Under the pieces are notes generated by a model. It worked only from the letters and a program-made list of their open reading frames with translations, was not told the origin of the DNA and searched no databases. DNA of 64,000 nucleotides from positions 783,897 through 847,896 of the forward strand of contig JADKJR010000001.1 in the NCBI GenBank assembly GCA_016720925.1, given 5' to 3'. The position numbers and the translations under genes were made by a program. How positions within the stretch are numbered: the first letter of the stretch is position 1; every line of letters starts with the position of its first letter. Positions 35,578-44,568 of the stretch are shown in pieces. This DNA is from Betaproteobacteria bacterium (lineage in GTDB: Bacteria; Pseudomonadota; Gammaproteobacteria; Burkholderiales; Usitatibacteraceae).

Positions 35578-36001
35578 GCTGGACTCCGGCATTTGTGACG
35601 TGAGCATTGGCTTCGGGAATCGGCCCTCAATACCAGGCACGCGGACGGCGACGTCACTTCATGACGACACGCCCGCCGGAAATCTCTGAAGTCCGATCTG
35701 AATGTCAAAACGCGGTTTTTGGCGGGAACCCGCCAAAATAACCCGTGGCGGCACGCGGAAGCGATTCGCGACAACGCTTGCGGAAATTTTCAGGGCAGTT
35801 TTGTACTCGATCGGTGGTGAGCGCGCTGGGCGAAGCGCACTTTGCGCGTCAATTTCCCTTGATGCTCTCGTGCGCGGCGTGATTTGATGCCAAGCGTGGG
35901 GCGAAGCGTTTGTGTTTGGTTCGCGTTGCCGGCGCAGTGGTCAACAAATCTTCGCACCGGATACAGCCACCATCAATTTGGCACGCTAACGCCCAAAGTC
36001 G
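35578..36001. other. Intergenic region without a supported gene
   Basis: These 424 bases separate the kinase gene from the hypothetical gene, both on the - strand. Apart from the hairpin at 35717-35738 I see no coding frame with family character and no repeat of the families found elsewhere. It should contain the promoter for the hypothetical/fibre unit. Confidence 0.6.
35717..35738 (-). terminator. Possible terminator hairpin
   Basis: TTTTGGCGGG-AA-CCCGCCAAAA is a perfect 10-bp stem. It is a symmetric A/T-flanked GC hairpin about 265 bp beyond the kinase stop. It could end the sigma/kinase transcript, but the distance makes this uncertain. Confidence 0.45.
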
Positions 36002-38590
36002 TCACCCCACGCGAATGAGCGAGGCGATCAGCTCGTCGCACTTTTTGATCTCGGCACTAATTTCTTCGACAGCCTGCGCCGCAAGCTGGGCATCTATTTT
36101 GCGATCGACTAATTCCTGCCGGAAAGCCCGCGATAGCAGATATTGCGCGCGCGCCTCTTTGATGTATTCCACGCGGCGCGACAACGGAAGAGCGGTATTC
36201 CGCGCCAACTCGTAGCGGGCACGACCGATTTGGGATCGAGCAGACGCCACATTGGCGCGTACCTGTGCACCTTCCCTCGCTTCGGCAGACATACGCGAAT
36301 GCACCGCAATCGCCTCGCGCGCATATTCGACGGCCTGTTCAAATCGGCGCTGCGCGTACTCGACTTTGCTCGACACGGCCAGCACCCGGACATAGGTGAG
36401 CGCATAGGCTGCGTTCGCCGGCTCGACCGCCAAAAGTCGTCTGCCCTGTTCGCGCGCTTTTTCAATATTGATCGACGCACCCTTGCTGTCGCCGAACTGT
36501 TGCATCGATTCGGCTTGATTGCTATATCCCTTGACGAGCGACAGGAGATGGGATTTATTGCCAGCGTCATCGCGTACGAGCGTCTCCAGCGTGGCAATCG
36601 ATTTTTCCGTCAGTTCAATGGCACGCGGCAAGGCCTCATTTCTGCTGTTCAATTCGATGCCTATTGCAGCCCGTGCATAGGCACGCGCAAGGCTTGCACG
36701 CGCGAGCAAGTCTCCCGGTTGGTCGCGCAACAGTGCTTCCAGTATTTCAATGGCGCGTTCCAGTTGCATGGTTGCGGCAGACCTGTCCGAATTGACGATA
36801 GTAAGAGACCAGCCATATTCAGCCAATGTTTCGCCCAGATTGCGCCGATCGACAAGGTCGGCTCCCGGCAAACGGACAATTTTTTCAGCAAGGCGTGCGG
36901 CTCTTTCAGTCTCTGGCAGCGGGCTCTCACCCGCATTGGTTTGCAGGCGGGCGCCGAGTAATGCCAGCACCCGTTGCTCACGCATCAACCGGATATTTTC
37001 CGGCTCGCGCAAAGCGAGCGAGTCCAGAATGGCGCGCGCACGCTCAACATTTTGTTTCGCGCTAACGGACTCCCCCAAGTACGAACCGTAAATATCGCCC
37101 TTTATTTCGGCGAGCTTTCGATATGCACCCGCGACTTCAAGCGCCAGCTCAGGATCATCACTACTTTCATTGGCGAGACTATCCAGATATTTTAGTGCCG
37201 TGCCCACGAGGACTTGTCGCGCTTTCAATGTGCCGGAGAGGTTTTCGATTTCGCTGTGAACGTCGAATACGAACGAGTTGGCGAGCGTTCTCACACTGGC
37301 AAAATGCTTCTCCGCGCGTGCCTTTTCGGCTACCACCTGGCGCCGCTGGGTCTCGGCCACGCCCAACCCGGTCGCCAGCGCAATCACCACCGCCACGCCG
37401 GCGCGGTGACGCGCGAGGTAACGGCCGAGCAGGTAACGGCGGGTGCCTTCGCGCGCCGAGACCGGACGCCGCTCGAGGTACGCGGCAAGATCGGCGTCGA
37501 ACGCTTCGACACTCGGATAGCGTTGCGCGGGGTTCTGTCGCAAGGCTTTCAGGACGATGGCATCCAGATCGCCGCTGAGCGAGTCAGCAGCAATACCTGC
37601 GGGCATGTTCTCGAGCGCGGGTCCGGGCTTCAACGTCGACGGGAGCTGAATTTCCTCGGTGGTGATGACCAGTTCGGTGAATGGCCGGCCTTCGCGCACT
37701 GCGCGGTAGGCGGGCTGGCCTGTCAGCATTTCGTACAGGATCAGGCCGAGCGCCCAGACGTCAGTGGTGGTGCTGATCAGTCCGCCGGTGATTTGTTCAG
37801 GTGAGGCGTAGCGCAGCGTCAGCGCCCGCCCGCCGGCCTGCGTGAGCTCGGTCTGGTTGGCGGGTGATGTTTCATCGATCAATTTGGCGATGCCGAAATC
37901 CAGGAGTTTCACCGCGCCTTCGGCATCAACGAGGATGTTGGCGGGCTTCAGATCGCGATGCACCACCAGGTGATGATGGGCGTGCGCAACAGCGGCGAGA
38001 ATCTGGCGAAACAACCGGATGCGCGTTTCGCAGTTCATCGTTCTGGTGGAAAGGTATTGGAGGAGCGGCTCGCCCGTGACCATGTCCATCGCCATCCAGG
38101 GCTGTTCCCTTCCGCCATCGATGTGGCTGACCCCGGCGTCGATCAGTCGCGCAATATTCGGATGGCTAAGTGAGGCCAGGATGCTGCGCTCGCGCAGGAA
38201 TCGCGCGGCGGTGGCCGTGCCCTGCACGACGTTGACCGGCAGCTTGAGCGCAATTTCGCGATTGACATGTCCGCCCGTTTGCGCGGCGCGCCAAACCTCA
38301 CCCATTCCGCCGCGGCCCAGCAAACTGACCAGCCGGAATGGGCCAATAATCTGCCCGGCGGCAAACGGGCTGACCGTTGGCGGAGGCGGCGCGAGCCGCG
38401 GGATGGTTTCGAATTCGGCTCGGCGGGTCGCTTTCTCATGGTTTTCAATCAACCGCCGTAGTACCGGCACCAATGCCGGCTCGTGCAAGTCCATTTCCGA
38501 CAGCCACGTCGTGCGCGTGTGAGCGTCGAGCGACAGCGCGGTGCTGAGATGGGGTTGGACTTTCAGCCAGGTTTCGCGGTCGATTTGCAT
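36002..38590 (-). CDS. Ser/Thr protein kinase with TPR-like tail
   Basis: This 862-residue protein (ATG 38590; an upstream in-frame ATG at 38641 is less typical of the family) starts with a short helical segment, MQIDRETWLKVQPHLSTAL. The eukaryotic-type kinase domain spans about 80-370: glycine loop LGRGGMGEVW, lysine in 'REIALKLP', catalytic loop HRDLKPAN (about 211-218), DFG in LLDFGIAKL and 'RYASPEQITGG'. A hydrophobic segment near 395-415 (AGVAVVIALATGLGVA) suggests membrane anchoring. The C-terminal half is a helical TPR-like repeat array facing the other side. It lies 63 bp downstream of an ECF sigma gene on the same strand, an arrangement recurrent for TIGR02999 sigma factors. The kinase may control the sigma factor or its regulon by phosphorylation; this is inference. 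Confidence 0.9.
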   Translation of the reverse strand: MQIDRETWLKVQPHLSTALSLDAHTRTTWLSEMDLHEPALVPVLRRLIENHEKATRRAEFETIPRLAPPPPTVSPFAAGQIIGPFRLVSLLGRGGMGEVWRAAQTGGHVNREIALKLPVNVVQGTATAARFLRERSILASLSHPNIARLIDAGVSHIDGGREQPWMAMDMVTGEPLLQYLSTRTMNCETRIRLFRQILAAVAHAHHHLVVHRDLKPANILVDAEGAVKLLDFGIAKLIDETSPANQTELTQAGGRALTLRYASPEQITGGLISTTTDVWALGLILYEMLTGQPAYRAVREGRPFTELVITTEEIQLPSTLKPGPALENMPAGIAADSLSGDLDAIVLKALRQNPAQRYPSVEAFDADLAAYLERRPVSAREGTRRYLLGRYLARHRAGVAVVIALATGLGVAETQRRQVVAEKARAEKHFASVRTLANSFVFDVHSEIENLSGTLKARQVLVGTALKYLDSLANESSDDPELALEVAGAYRKLAEIKGDIYGSYLGESVSAKQNVERARAILDSLALREPENIRLMREQRVLALLGARLQTNAGESPLPETERAARLAEKIVRLPGADLVDRRNLGETLAEYGWSLTIVNSDRSAATMQLERAIEILEALLRDQPGDLLARASLARAYARAAIGIELNSRNEALPRAIELTEKSIATLETLVRDDAGNKSHLLSLVKGYSNQAESMQQFGDSKGASINIEKAREQGRRLLAVEPANAAYALTYVRVLAVSSKVEYAQRRFEQAVEYAREAIAVHSRMSAEAREGAQVRANVASARSQIGRARYELARNTALPLSRRVEYIKEARAQYLLSRAFRQELVDRKIDAQLAAQAVEEISAEIKKCDELIASLIRVG

Positions 38591-38653
38591 GATTGAAAGG
38601 CTAAACGTCTTTTCTTGCCAATCCCCGCCACGCGGGGGCAAACTGCCAGGCGT

Positions 38654-39205
38654 TCACGGCTCGATCAACGTCATCAGCAGGGCTCGCGCCATGTTCCACT
38701 CGCGTTGCACCGTGCGCACGGATACGCCCAACGCCTCGGCAAGTTCGGACTCGTTCAGCCCGCCGAAGAAGCGCATTTCGACCAGCCTGGCCAATGCAGG
38801 GTCGATCTTGGCGAGCGCATCCAGCGCGCTGTTGACCGTTTCGATGTCGAGGTTCTCCGGTACCGCAGCGCCGCTCGCCGTGTCGAGGGTAACGACAGCA
38901 TGGTCCCCGCCACGCCGTTGCGCGCGCTCCTTACGAACAATATCAAGCACAATGCTGCGCACCGTGCGCGAAGCGTAAGCAAGAAACTGCAGTCGGTTCT
39001 CGAATGTCCGCGCGCCGCCCGCCGTCAGTTTTACATAGCAGTCATGCACTAGCGCGGTGGTTTGCAGGCTGCCTTGCTGCCCGGTGCGGGTGATGCGTGC
39101 ATGGGCGATCCGCTTCAGGTCCGGGTAATTCTCGGAGAACGCCTGGTCCAGATCCGCAGCGGAAATCTGGTCCAGCGTTTGTAACGCTTCGGCAATCTCG
39201 CTCAT
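38654..39205 (-). CDS. ECF-type RNA polymerase sigma factor (TIGR02999-like)
   Basis: This 183-residue protein shows sigma region 2 ('ENYPDLKRIAHARITRTGQQ', 'TTALVHDCYVKLT', 'QFLAYASRTVRSIVLDIVRK') and region 4 ('RLVEMRFFGGLNESELAEAL' then 'GVSVRTVQREWNMARALL'). The 'LVHD.Y.KL' and 'FFGGL...E.A..LG.S..TV.REW..ARAWL' style is typical of the TIGR02999 ECF subfamily. It heads a two-gene unit with the Ser/Thr kinase. No anti-sigma gene adjoins it, which fits the idea that the kinase takes over that role. Confidence 0.9.
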   Translation of the reverse strand: MSEIAEALQTLDQISAADLDQAFSENYPDLKRIAHARITRTGQQGSLQTTALVHDCYVKLTAGGARTFENRLQFLAYASRTVRSIVLDIVRKERAQRRGGDHAVVTLDTASGAAVPENLDIETVNSALDALAKIDPALARLVEMRFFGGLNESELAEALGVSVRTVQREWNMARALLMTLIEP

Positions 39206-39363
39206 GGGCTGGCACGCGGGCTGGCTGAATCGACCGGGTGATTGTAACAGCCACCGGATCAGGCCAGTCGGCGCAATGATGCCGACCGTCTATGAACGGC
39301 GCGCCCGCTGCGGTGGTGAGCGTCGCACGTTTTGGACGTGCCGTTTTGTGCCGCGAAAACGGT

Positions 39364-39431
39364 AAAGACTCAAGCGCTGGCGGGACTTTTCTGGCATTTA
39401 TGGCCTGGAGGGCGCGACAGTGCTTGACTTT
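39364..39431. repeat. REP-like palindrome, copy E
   Basis: AAAGACTCAAGCGCTGGCGG and GCGCGACAGTGCTTGACTTT around a centre with CATTTATGGCC. It lies in the 339-bp gap between the sigma gene's start and the aceB terminator. Nothing else is evident in the gap. Confidence 0.75.
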
Positions 39432-39489
39432 GGCATTGGCACACGGAGCCATCGGCGCTAATTCCTGTCGTTTCCGGTTGTCCGCAAAA

Positions 39490-39518
39490 GACAAAGCCCG
39501 CATCAAGCGGGCTTTGTC
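39490..39518 (-). terminator. Rho-independent terminator of malate synthase
   Basis: A perfect 12-bp stem (GACAAAGCCCGC / GCGGGCTTTGTC) with a 5-base loop, followed on the - strand by TTTTGCGGA. It lies 27 bp past the aceB stop codon. Confidence 0.85.
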
Positions 39519-39544
39519 AGGTTGCGTAAATCAGGATGCGGGTA

Positions 39545-41146
39545 TCAAGCAATCGCCCGGTACGCGGGCAAGGTCAGGAACTCTTCGTAGTTGTCGTTCA
39601 GGATCAGCGTCTCGAACATGGCCGCGCCTTCGGCGTATTTTCCCGCCGCGTAGGCGGTGTCGCCCACAATGCCGGGCGTTTTTTTCAGTTCATCCGCGGT
39701 GAGCTGGAAGACCATTTCCTTGGTGACCTTGCGGCCATCAGCGAGAACGCCTTTCGGTGATCGTATCCATTGCCACACCTGCGAACGCGAAATCTCGGCG
39801 GTGGCGGCATCTTCCATCAAATTGAAGATCGGCACGCAGCCGTTGCCGCCCAGCCACGAGCCCAAGTACTGGATTCCCACCTGGATGTTGTTGCGCAATC
39901 CGGCTTCGGTGATGGGGGCTTCCGGACGAAAATCGAGCAAGTCCTTCGCGGTGAAATTGTCGTCGTCGCGCTGGCGATGAATCTGGTTGGGCGTTTTCAT
40001 GTGTTCATCAAACACCGCTTTGGCAATCGGTACGAGGCCCGGATGCGCGACCCATGTGCCATCGCAGCCGTCGGTGACTTCGCGTAACTTGTCGGCGCGC
40101 ACTTTCTCCATGGCAGCATCATTCGCGGCGGGGTCGTTCTTGATCGGAATTTGTGCCGCCATGCCGCCCATGGCGAATGCCTGGCGCTTGTGGCAGGTCT
40201 TCACAAGCGAAAGTGCGTAGGCGCGCAGAAATGGCGCCAGCATCGTCACCTGGCTGCGATCGGCGAGGCAGAAATCCTTGTTCAGCCGGAATTTCTTGAT
40301 TGCCGAGAAGATGTAGTCCCAGCGGCCGATATTGAGGCCTGCGCTGTGTTCGCGCATTTCGTAGAGGATTTCGTCCATCTCGAATGCCGCAACAATGGTC
40401 TCGATCAGCACGGTGGCCTTGATGGAGCCCTGCGGTACCCCGAGTTCATGCTGTGCCATGACAAAAATGTCGTTCCACAGGCGCGCTTCCAGGTGCGATT
40501 CCATTTTCGGCAAATACAGATATACGCCGCTGCCGCGCGCCAGCAGTGTCTTCACGTTATGGAAAAAATACAGCGCGAAATCGAAGATGGCGCCGGAGAC
40601 GGCCTTGCCGTCGAGCGTGACGTGCTTTTCATCCAGATGCCAGCCGCGCGGGCGCGGAAACAGTATGCCGGGCTTGTCGATGAGTTTGTACTGTTTTCCG
40701 TTCTGCTCGAAGGCGATGGTCCGCAGGTTGGCGTCGCGCAGGTTGATCTGGCCTTCGATCATGTTCTGCCACGTGGGGCAATTTGCATCTTCAAAGTCGG
40801 CCATGAAAGTGTTGGCGCCGGAGTTCAGTGCGTTGATCACCATCTTGCGGTCGGTAGGGCCGGTGATTTCCACGCGGCGATCCTGGATGTCGGCTGGGCA
40901 GGGCGCGACGACCCATTGGCCGTCGCGAATCCGCTTTGTTTCCTCCAGAAAATCCGGCAGATGGCCGGCGTCGAATTCTTTTTGCCGCATGGCTCGGGTC
41001 GCCAGCAGGGATTGCCGCGCGGGATCAAATATGCGCGCAAGCTTGACGAAAAAGGTAAGCGCGTCCGGCGTCAGAATGCTTGCGTATTCTGGCGTGACCT
41101 GAGCGTTGATAGCGAGGCCGGCGGGCAATGAACGTACGGTATTCAT
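39545..41146 (-). CDS. aceB: Malate synthase A
   Basis: This 533-residue protein, of usual length for malate synthase A, condenses glyoxylate with acetyl-CoA to malate in the glyoxylate cycle. Recognisable conserved segments are 'GPTDRKMVINALNSGANTFM' and 'ADFEDANCPTWQN', 'LFPRPRGWHLDEKHVTLDGK', 'ETIVAAFEMDEILYEMREHS' then 'AGLNIGRWDYIFS', and the catalytic-region 'TDGCDGTWVAHPGLVPIA'. It starts with ATG 41146 after AGGAG. It is divergent from a LysR-type gene with 170 bp between them, and ends at a strong terminator. Isocitrate lyase is not in the window. A broken copy of its last codons occurs at 25970. Confidence 0.95.
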   Translation of the reverse strand: MNTVRSLPAGLAINAQVTPEYASILTPDALTFFVKLARIFDPARQSLLATRAMRQKEFDAGHLPDFLEETKRIRDGQWVVAPCPADIQDRRVEITGPTDRKMVINALNSGANTFMADFEDANCPTWQNMIEGQINLRDANLRTIAFEQNGKQYKLIDKPGILFPRPRGWHLDEKHVTLDGKAVSGAIFDFALYFFHNVKTLLARGSGVYLYLPKMESHLEARLWNDIFVMAQHELGVPQGSIKATVLIETIVAAFEMDEILYEMREHSAGLNIGRWDYIFSAIKKFRLNKDFCLADRSQVTMLAPFLRAYALSLVKTCHKRQAFAMGGMAAQIPIKNDPAANDAAMEKVRADKLREVTDGCDGTWVAHPGLVPIAKAVFDEHMKTPNQIHRQRDDDNFTAKDLLDFRPEAPITEAGLRNNIQVGIQYLGSWLGGNGCVPIFNLMEDAATAEISRSQVWQWIRSPKGVLADGRKVTKEMVFQLTADELKKTPGIVGDTAYAAGKYAEGAAMFETLILNDNYEEFLTLPAYRAIA

Positions 41147-41221
41147 GATTACTCCTTGTACTGCGACGAGATTCGGTCAGGGAAATGCTGAATCGAGCGG
41201 AAAACTTTCGACATTACGCGA

Positions 41222-41245
41222 ATTGTATTACCATACTGAAACAAT
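41222..41245. promoter_or_regulatory. Candidate LysR-type operator
   Basis: ATTGT-N14-ACAAT lies in the AT-rich 170-bp gap between aceB and the LysR gene, about 75 bp from each start codon. LysR proteins bind interrupted dyads around T-N11-A and often sit divergent to their target. The assignment is positional. Confidence 0.45.
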
Positions 41246-41316
41246 GATAATCGCCAATAATACATAAGCATTTGATACCGGCGAACTTGGGGCGTGATCA
41301 TTTTGGGAGGCGATAC

Positions 41317-42231
41317 GTGGATCGATTGAAAGCGTTGCAGACATTTCTGGATGTTGCCAAAACCGAGAGCCTGTCAGCGGTCGCGCGCGACGAAGGCGTA
41401 ACCCCGGCGATGGTCGGACGCCGTATTGATCAACTTGAGGAGCAGTTGGGGGTAAAGCTGTTCAAGCGATCCACGCGAAAGATCACGTTGACGCCGGAGG
41501 GCGTTTCATTCCACGATGACGTGCGCAATATTCTGAACGAGTTACGCGCCGCCGAGGAGTCTCTGACCGCCGGGGCACGAAGTGCGACCGGTCGATTGAT
41601 TGTTTCGGCGCCAACGTCATTCGGGCGCAAGCACATTGCGCCGCATTTGCCGGCGTTCGTTGCGGCGCATCCAAATCTCAACGTCACGTTGCATTTGTCA
41701 GAGCGGATTGTGGACCTTAAGAACGAGCGCGTCGATCTTGCAATACGTATTGCCGACCTGAAGAATGCCGACCTGATCGCCACCAAACTCGCGTCCAATC
41801 ATCGCATTGTCGTTGGTTCGCCCGAGTACTTCAAGCGCAATGGAAAGCCCTCGGTACTTGCTGACCTTGCCAAACACAATTGTCTGGTGACGGCGACCGA
41901 GGAGGGATTGTCCGACGGCTGGTCATTTCGCGACAGCGTGCGCAATGTCACGGTGAAAGTCAGTGGGCACTTGCATTGCAATGATGGAGAAGTGCTTACG
42001 CGCTGGGCTCTTGCCGGGCATGGACTTGCATGGCGCAGCGCCTGGGAAGTTTCCGAGGAGATTGTCAAAGGGCGCCTCACCGAAGTGCTGCCGAAATTCG
42101 CCGCGCCCGGCCACGATATTTATGCGGTTTACCCTGACCGCAAATTCCTGCCGGCAAAGGTCCGCCTTTTCATCGATTTCATGAAAAAGGCTTTTGGCGA
42201 CCCGCCTTATTGGGAATCAATAAAGAAATGA
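41317..42231 (+). CDS. LysR-type transcriptional regulator
   Basis: This 304-residue protein starts with GTG 41317, which has GGGAGG six bases upstream; the longer frame from 41272 lacks such a site. The N-terminal winged HTH reads 'RLKALQTFLDVAKTESLSAV' then 'ARDEGVTPAMVGRRIDQLEE' and 'GVKLFKRSTRKITLTPEG'. The effector domain of the CrgA/PA2206-like type follows ('GRLIVSAPTSFGRKHIAPHL', 'VDLAIRIADLKNADLIATKL', 'GHGLAWRSAWEVSEEI'). Its divergence from aceB makes control of malate synthase the first hypothesis, but the effector is unknown. Confidence 0.9.
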   Translation: MDRLKALQTFLDVAKTESLSAVARDEGVTPAMVGRRIDQLEEQLGVKLFKRSTRKITLTPEGVSFHDDVRNILNELRAAEESLTAGARSATGRLIVSAPTSFGRKHIAPHLPAFVAAHPNLNVTLHLSERIVDLKNERVDLAIRIADLKNADLIATKLASNHRIVVGSPEYFKRNGKPSVLADLAKHNCLVTATEEGLSDGWSFRDSVRNVTVKVSGHLHCNDGEVLTRWALAGHGLAWRSAWEVSEEIVKGRLTEVLPKFAAPGHDIYAVYPDRKFLPAKVRLFIDFMKKAFGDPPYWESIKK

Positions 42232-42324
42232 GTCACCAGCGACGCGCCATTTGTGACGCGCAACGTTGAAGTGGTTCAGCAGCCGGGCTATTGAAGCTGC
42301 AAGCAAAGGCCCCACGTCGCCGAA

Positions 42325-44295
42325 CTAATTCTTGGCTTGACCGCCTTCCGTCGGCCCTTCATGGCGCGGCTTGGTCACGTGCTCGGGCGACGGCTTTACG
42401 GCAGGTGGCCTGGCATCCCTGACATCCTTGTTGGGCGGCGACTGGGGATAAGGCGCTGACTGTCGCGGCACGCCAGTCGGCACGGCAATCTGTGGCGTGG
42501 GTTGAGACTGCACGTTTGGCTGCGGCCTTTGCTCGCGGGAATATGGCATGCGTACTTCCCGATCTGTCATCACCGGTGCGGGCTCGATCCTTGACGGTCG
42601 CGCGCTCGGCGTGGCGCCGGTTTGAGGCGGGACGTATGTCGGCTGCTGACGCGATTGTGGCGGCGATGGGGGCGATGTGGTCGAAGAGGGCGGGCTAACA
42701 CCCACGGCGGGCGCCGGGAATGCGCTGCCTTGCCCTTGAAATCCGTGTATGCCGTTTGCACTTTGCCCCGGTATCGCTGGTGCGGGCTCGGGCGTTGCCC
42801 GGCGCGCCGGAAGTGGACCGCCGGCACTTGGTTCGGCTGCCCGGATTTTCGGTGTCGGCGTGCCAGGAACAGGACGGGTTTGCCCTGGACCCTGCATGGG
42901 TGGCGGGACATTGGTAAATCGTGGGTTAGGCGCAAGGTTGCCCCGCTGGCCGTCGTCGCGACGGTCCGGCATTTGCGTCACCGTGTTCCTCGGCAGTCGG
43001 GGAGTGTCTGGCGCGGCGATCGGTCCCTGGCCCGCGATGACATTGCGTGGCAGGTGCGTTCTATGGTTGCCGACCGGATTGCCATTCATGAATACCTGAT
43101 TTGGCACGATGGTCGCGCCCGGCACTTGGTTCCGATAGCGGTTTGGCGGGTTGATGGTGATGTTGTTTGTCACGTTGTTGATGCGCCGAAGATATTGCGG
43201 ACTCGTGTTGTAGTGGGGAATGAAGTGTTCGCGTGGCGCCAGCGGGAACCAGCCAACGGCCGGGCCCGACGCAATGCGCAGGCCAGCGCCGGGGCTGCCG
43301 AACCAGGCAACCAGCGCCGGCGCATAGACCGGCCGGCCGACATATGGCCCGGGCCACCAGCACCAGCGCGAGCGCACCTGCACCCAGCGCCCGTAGTGAA
43401 ATGGCGCGAATCCCCACGGCGCATCGTCGATCCAGGTCCAGCCCCAGGGGCGCACGTTGGTCCAGCGTCCATACCGGTAGGGCGCCCAGCCAGCCACCAC
43501 CAAGCGTGGCGCCCACAGGCGGCCATATTCATTGTCGTCAATCCAGTCGCCGTTTGCGTCGAGATCCTCATAACCCGTCATGTATGGCGAAATGAGCGCG
43601 TCGCTGACCCCATCGCGTGTCTCCACGCGCGCATAACGCTGGTGCGTCTGGTCCCACAACTGATCGCGGCTGTCCGCCCAGCGGTCAAACGGCGATTCCC
43701 GTGCTGCATCGTAGCGAAAATCAATGGCGGTTCCGGAGATGCGAACAGTAAGTTGCTTGCCCGCATCAATGGTTAGCCGTGTGTCCTCGCCATTGGTGCT
43801 TTCAAATCGTGCCCTGCCGGAAAAGACCGACACACGGCTTTCATTGTTGTCTGGCAGCACGTCGAGCCGGTACCGCCCATTGCCCTCAAGCATGAAACGG
43901 CCCTCGCTGGTATCGATTTGCAGGTTCTCGCTTGCATCGAGGTTGCCGAGTTGACGCAGGCGCGCGTTGATTGAGCCGCGTTGCAGAAATCCGATCGCGA
44001 TATCATCCTGCAAATTGATGACATCAAGGACTGAATCGTCGTTGATGCGGATTGCGGAAGGGCCGATTCTCACTTCGGCGCGGGCATTGCCTTCTGTCCA
44101 AAGCGAGTTTTCGCTTGTGACGGGATAATTGAGCTGCGCCTTCTGCCAACCGTCTTCGCGGTCGCCATAAAATGAAACGGTCCCTTCAATGAATGAAATC
44201 CGCCCGACGCGGCCCGGCGGCTCCGCCCAAACAGACGCCGAAACCAACGTACATGCTGCAATGCACAAGCCGCGAAAGAGCGTTGACACATTCAT
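42325..44295 (-). CDS. FecR-domain / DUF6600 exported protein
   Basis: This 656-residue protein starts at ATG 44295, preceded by GGGA, and has a signal peptide (MNVSTLFRGLCIAACTLVSA, cut near SVWA-EPP). A FecR-like domain covers about 30-200 ('GRVGRISFIEGTVSFYG', 'ARAEVRIGPSAIRIND', 'VSVFSGRARFES'). A tryptophan- and tyrosine-rich DUF6600-type region follows ('EYGRLWAPRLVVAGWAPYRY', 'WGWTWIDDAPWGFAPFHYGR'). The last 250 residues are proline/arginine-rich and probably disordered. Unlike true FecR there is no N-terminal transmembrane anchor before a periplasmic sensor, and no sigma gene adjoins, so iron-siderophore signalling is not supported. Probably periplasmic; role unknown. Confidence 0.82.
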   Translation of the reverse strand: MNVSTLFRGLCIAACTLVSASVWAEPPGRVGRISFIEGTVSFYGDREDGWQKAQLNYPVTSENSLWTEGNARAEVRIGPSAIRINDDSVLDVINLQDDIAIGFLQRGSINARLRQLGNLDASENLQIDTSEGRFMLEGNGRYRLDVLPDNNESRVSVFSGRARFESTNGEDTRLTIDAGKQLTVRISGTAIDFRYDAARESPFDRWADSRDQLWDQTHQRYARVETRDGVSDALISPYMTGYEDLDANGDWIDDNEYGRLWAPRLVVAGWAPYRYGRWTNVRPWGWTWIDDAPWGFAPFHYGRWVQVRSRWCWWPGPYVGRPVYAPALVAWFGSPGAGLRIASGPAVGWFPLAPREHFIPHYNTSPQYLRRINNVTNNITINPPNRYRNQVPGATIVPNQVFMNGNPVGNHRTHLPRNVIAGQGPIAAPDTPRLPRNTVTQMPDRRDDGQRGNLAPNPRFTNVPPPMQGPGQTRPVPGTPTPKIRAAEPSAGGPLPARRATPEPAPAIPGQSANGIHGFQGQGSAFPAPAVGVSPPSSTTSPPSPPQSRQQPTYVPPQTGATPSARPSRIEPAPVMTDREVRMPYSREQRPQPNVQSQPTPQIAVPTGVPRQSAPYPQSPPNKDVRDARPPAVKPSPEHVTKPRHEGPTEGGQAKN

Positions 44296-44568
44296 GATGA
44301 TTCCCATATGTGGAAGACGGAATTTTCATGGATGTAACGGGCAACACTGACTGTTCGTTGACGCACGTTCCGGGCGATGACGAATCGCGGACACCGCATG
44401 CGTCAGGCCGGGGCCGACGGCTTGAGCTGCCGAAACGCAAGGATTCATGAGAAGATTGATCCTCAGGATCGAGCGCATCCGGCGATTCCATTCGGAGTGT
44501 GCCTTCAAAACGCATCGATTCCAATTCCGGCGCTACGTTAGCTGTCTTTTTTGAAAAAGAGTGACGCG

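Noticed and set aside
42325..44295. FecR domain as part of a siderophore-signalling FecIR system
   Set aside because: No FecI-type sigma or TonB receptor adjoins. The protein is exported with a DUF6600 region rather than being a single-pass anti-sigma factor.
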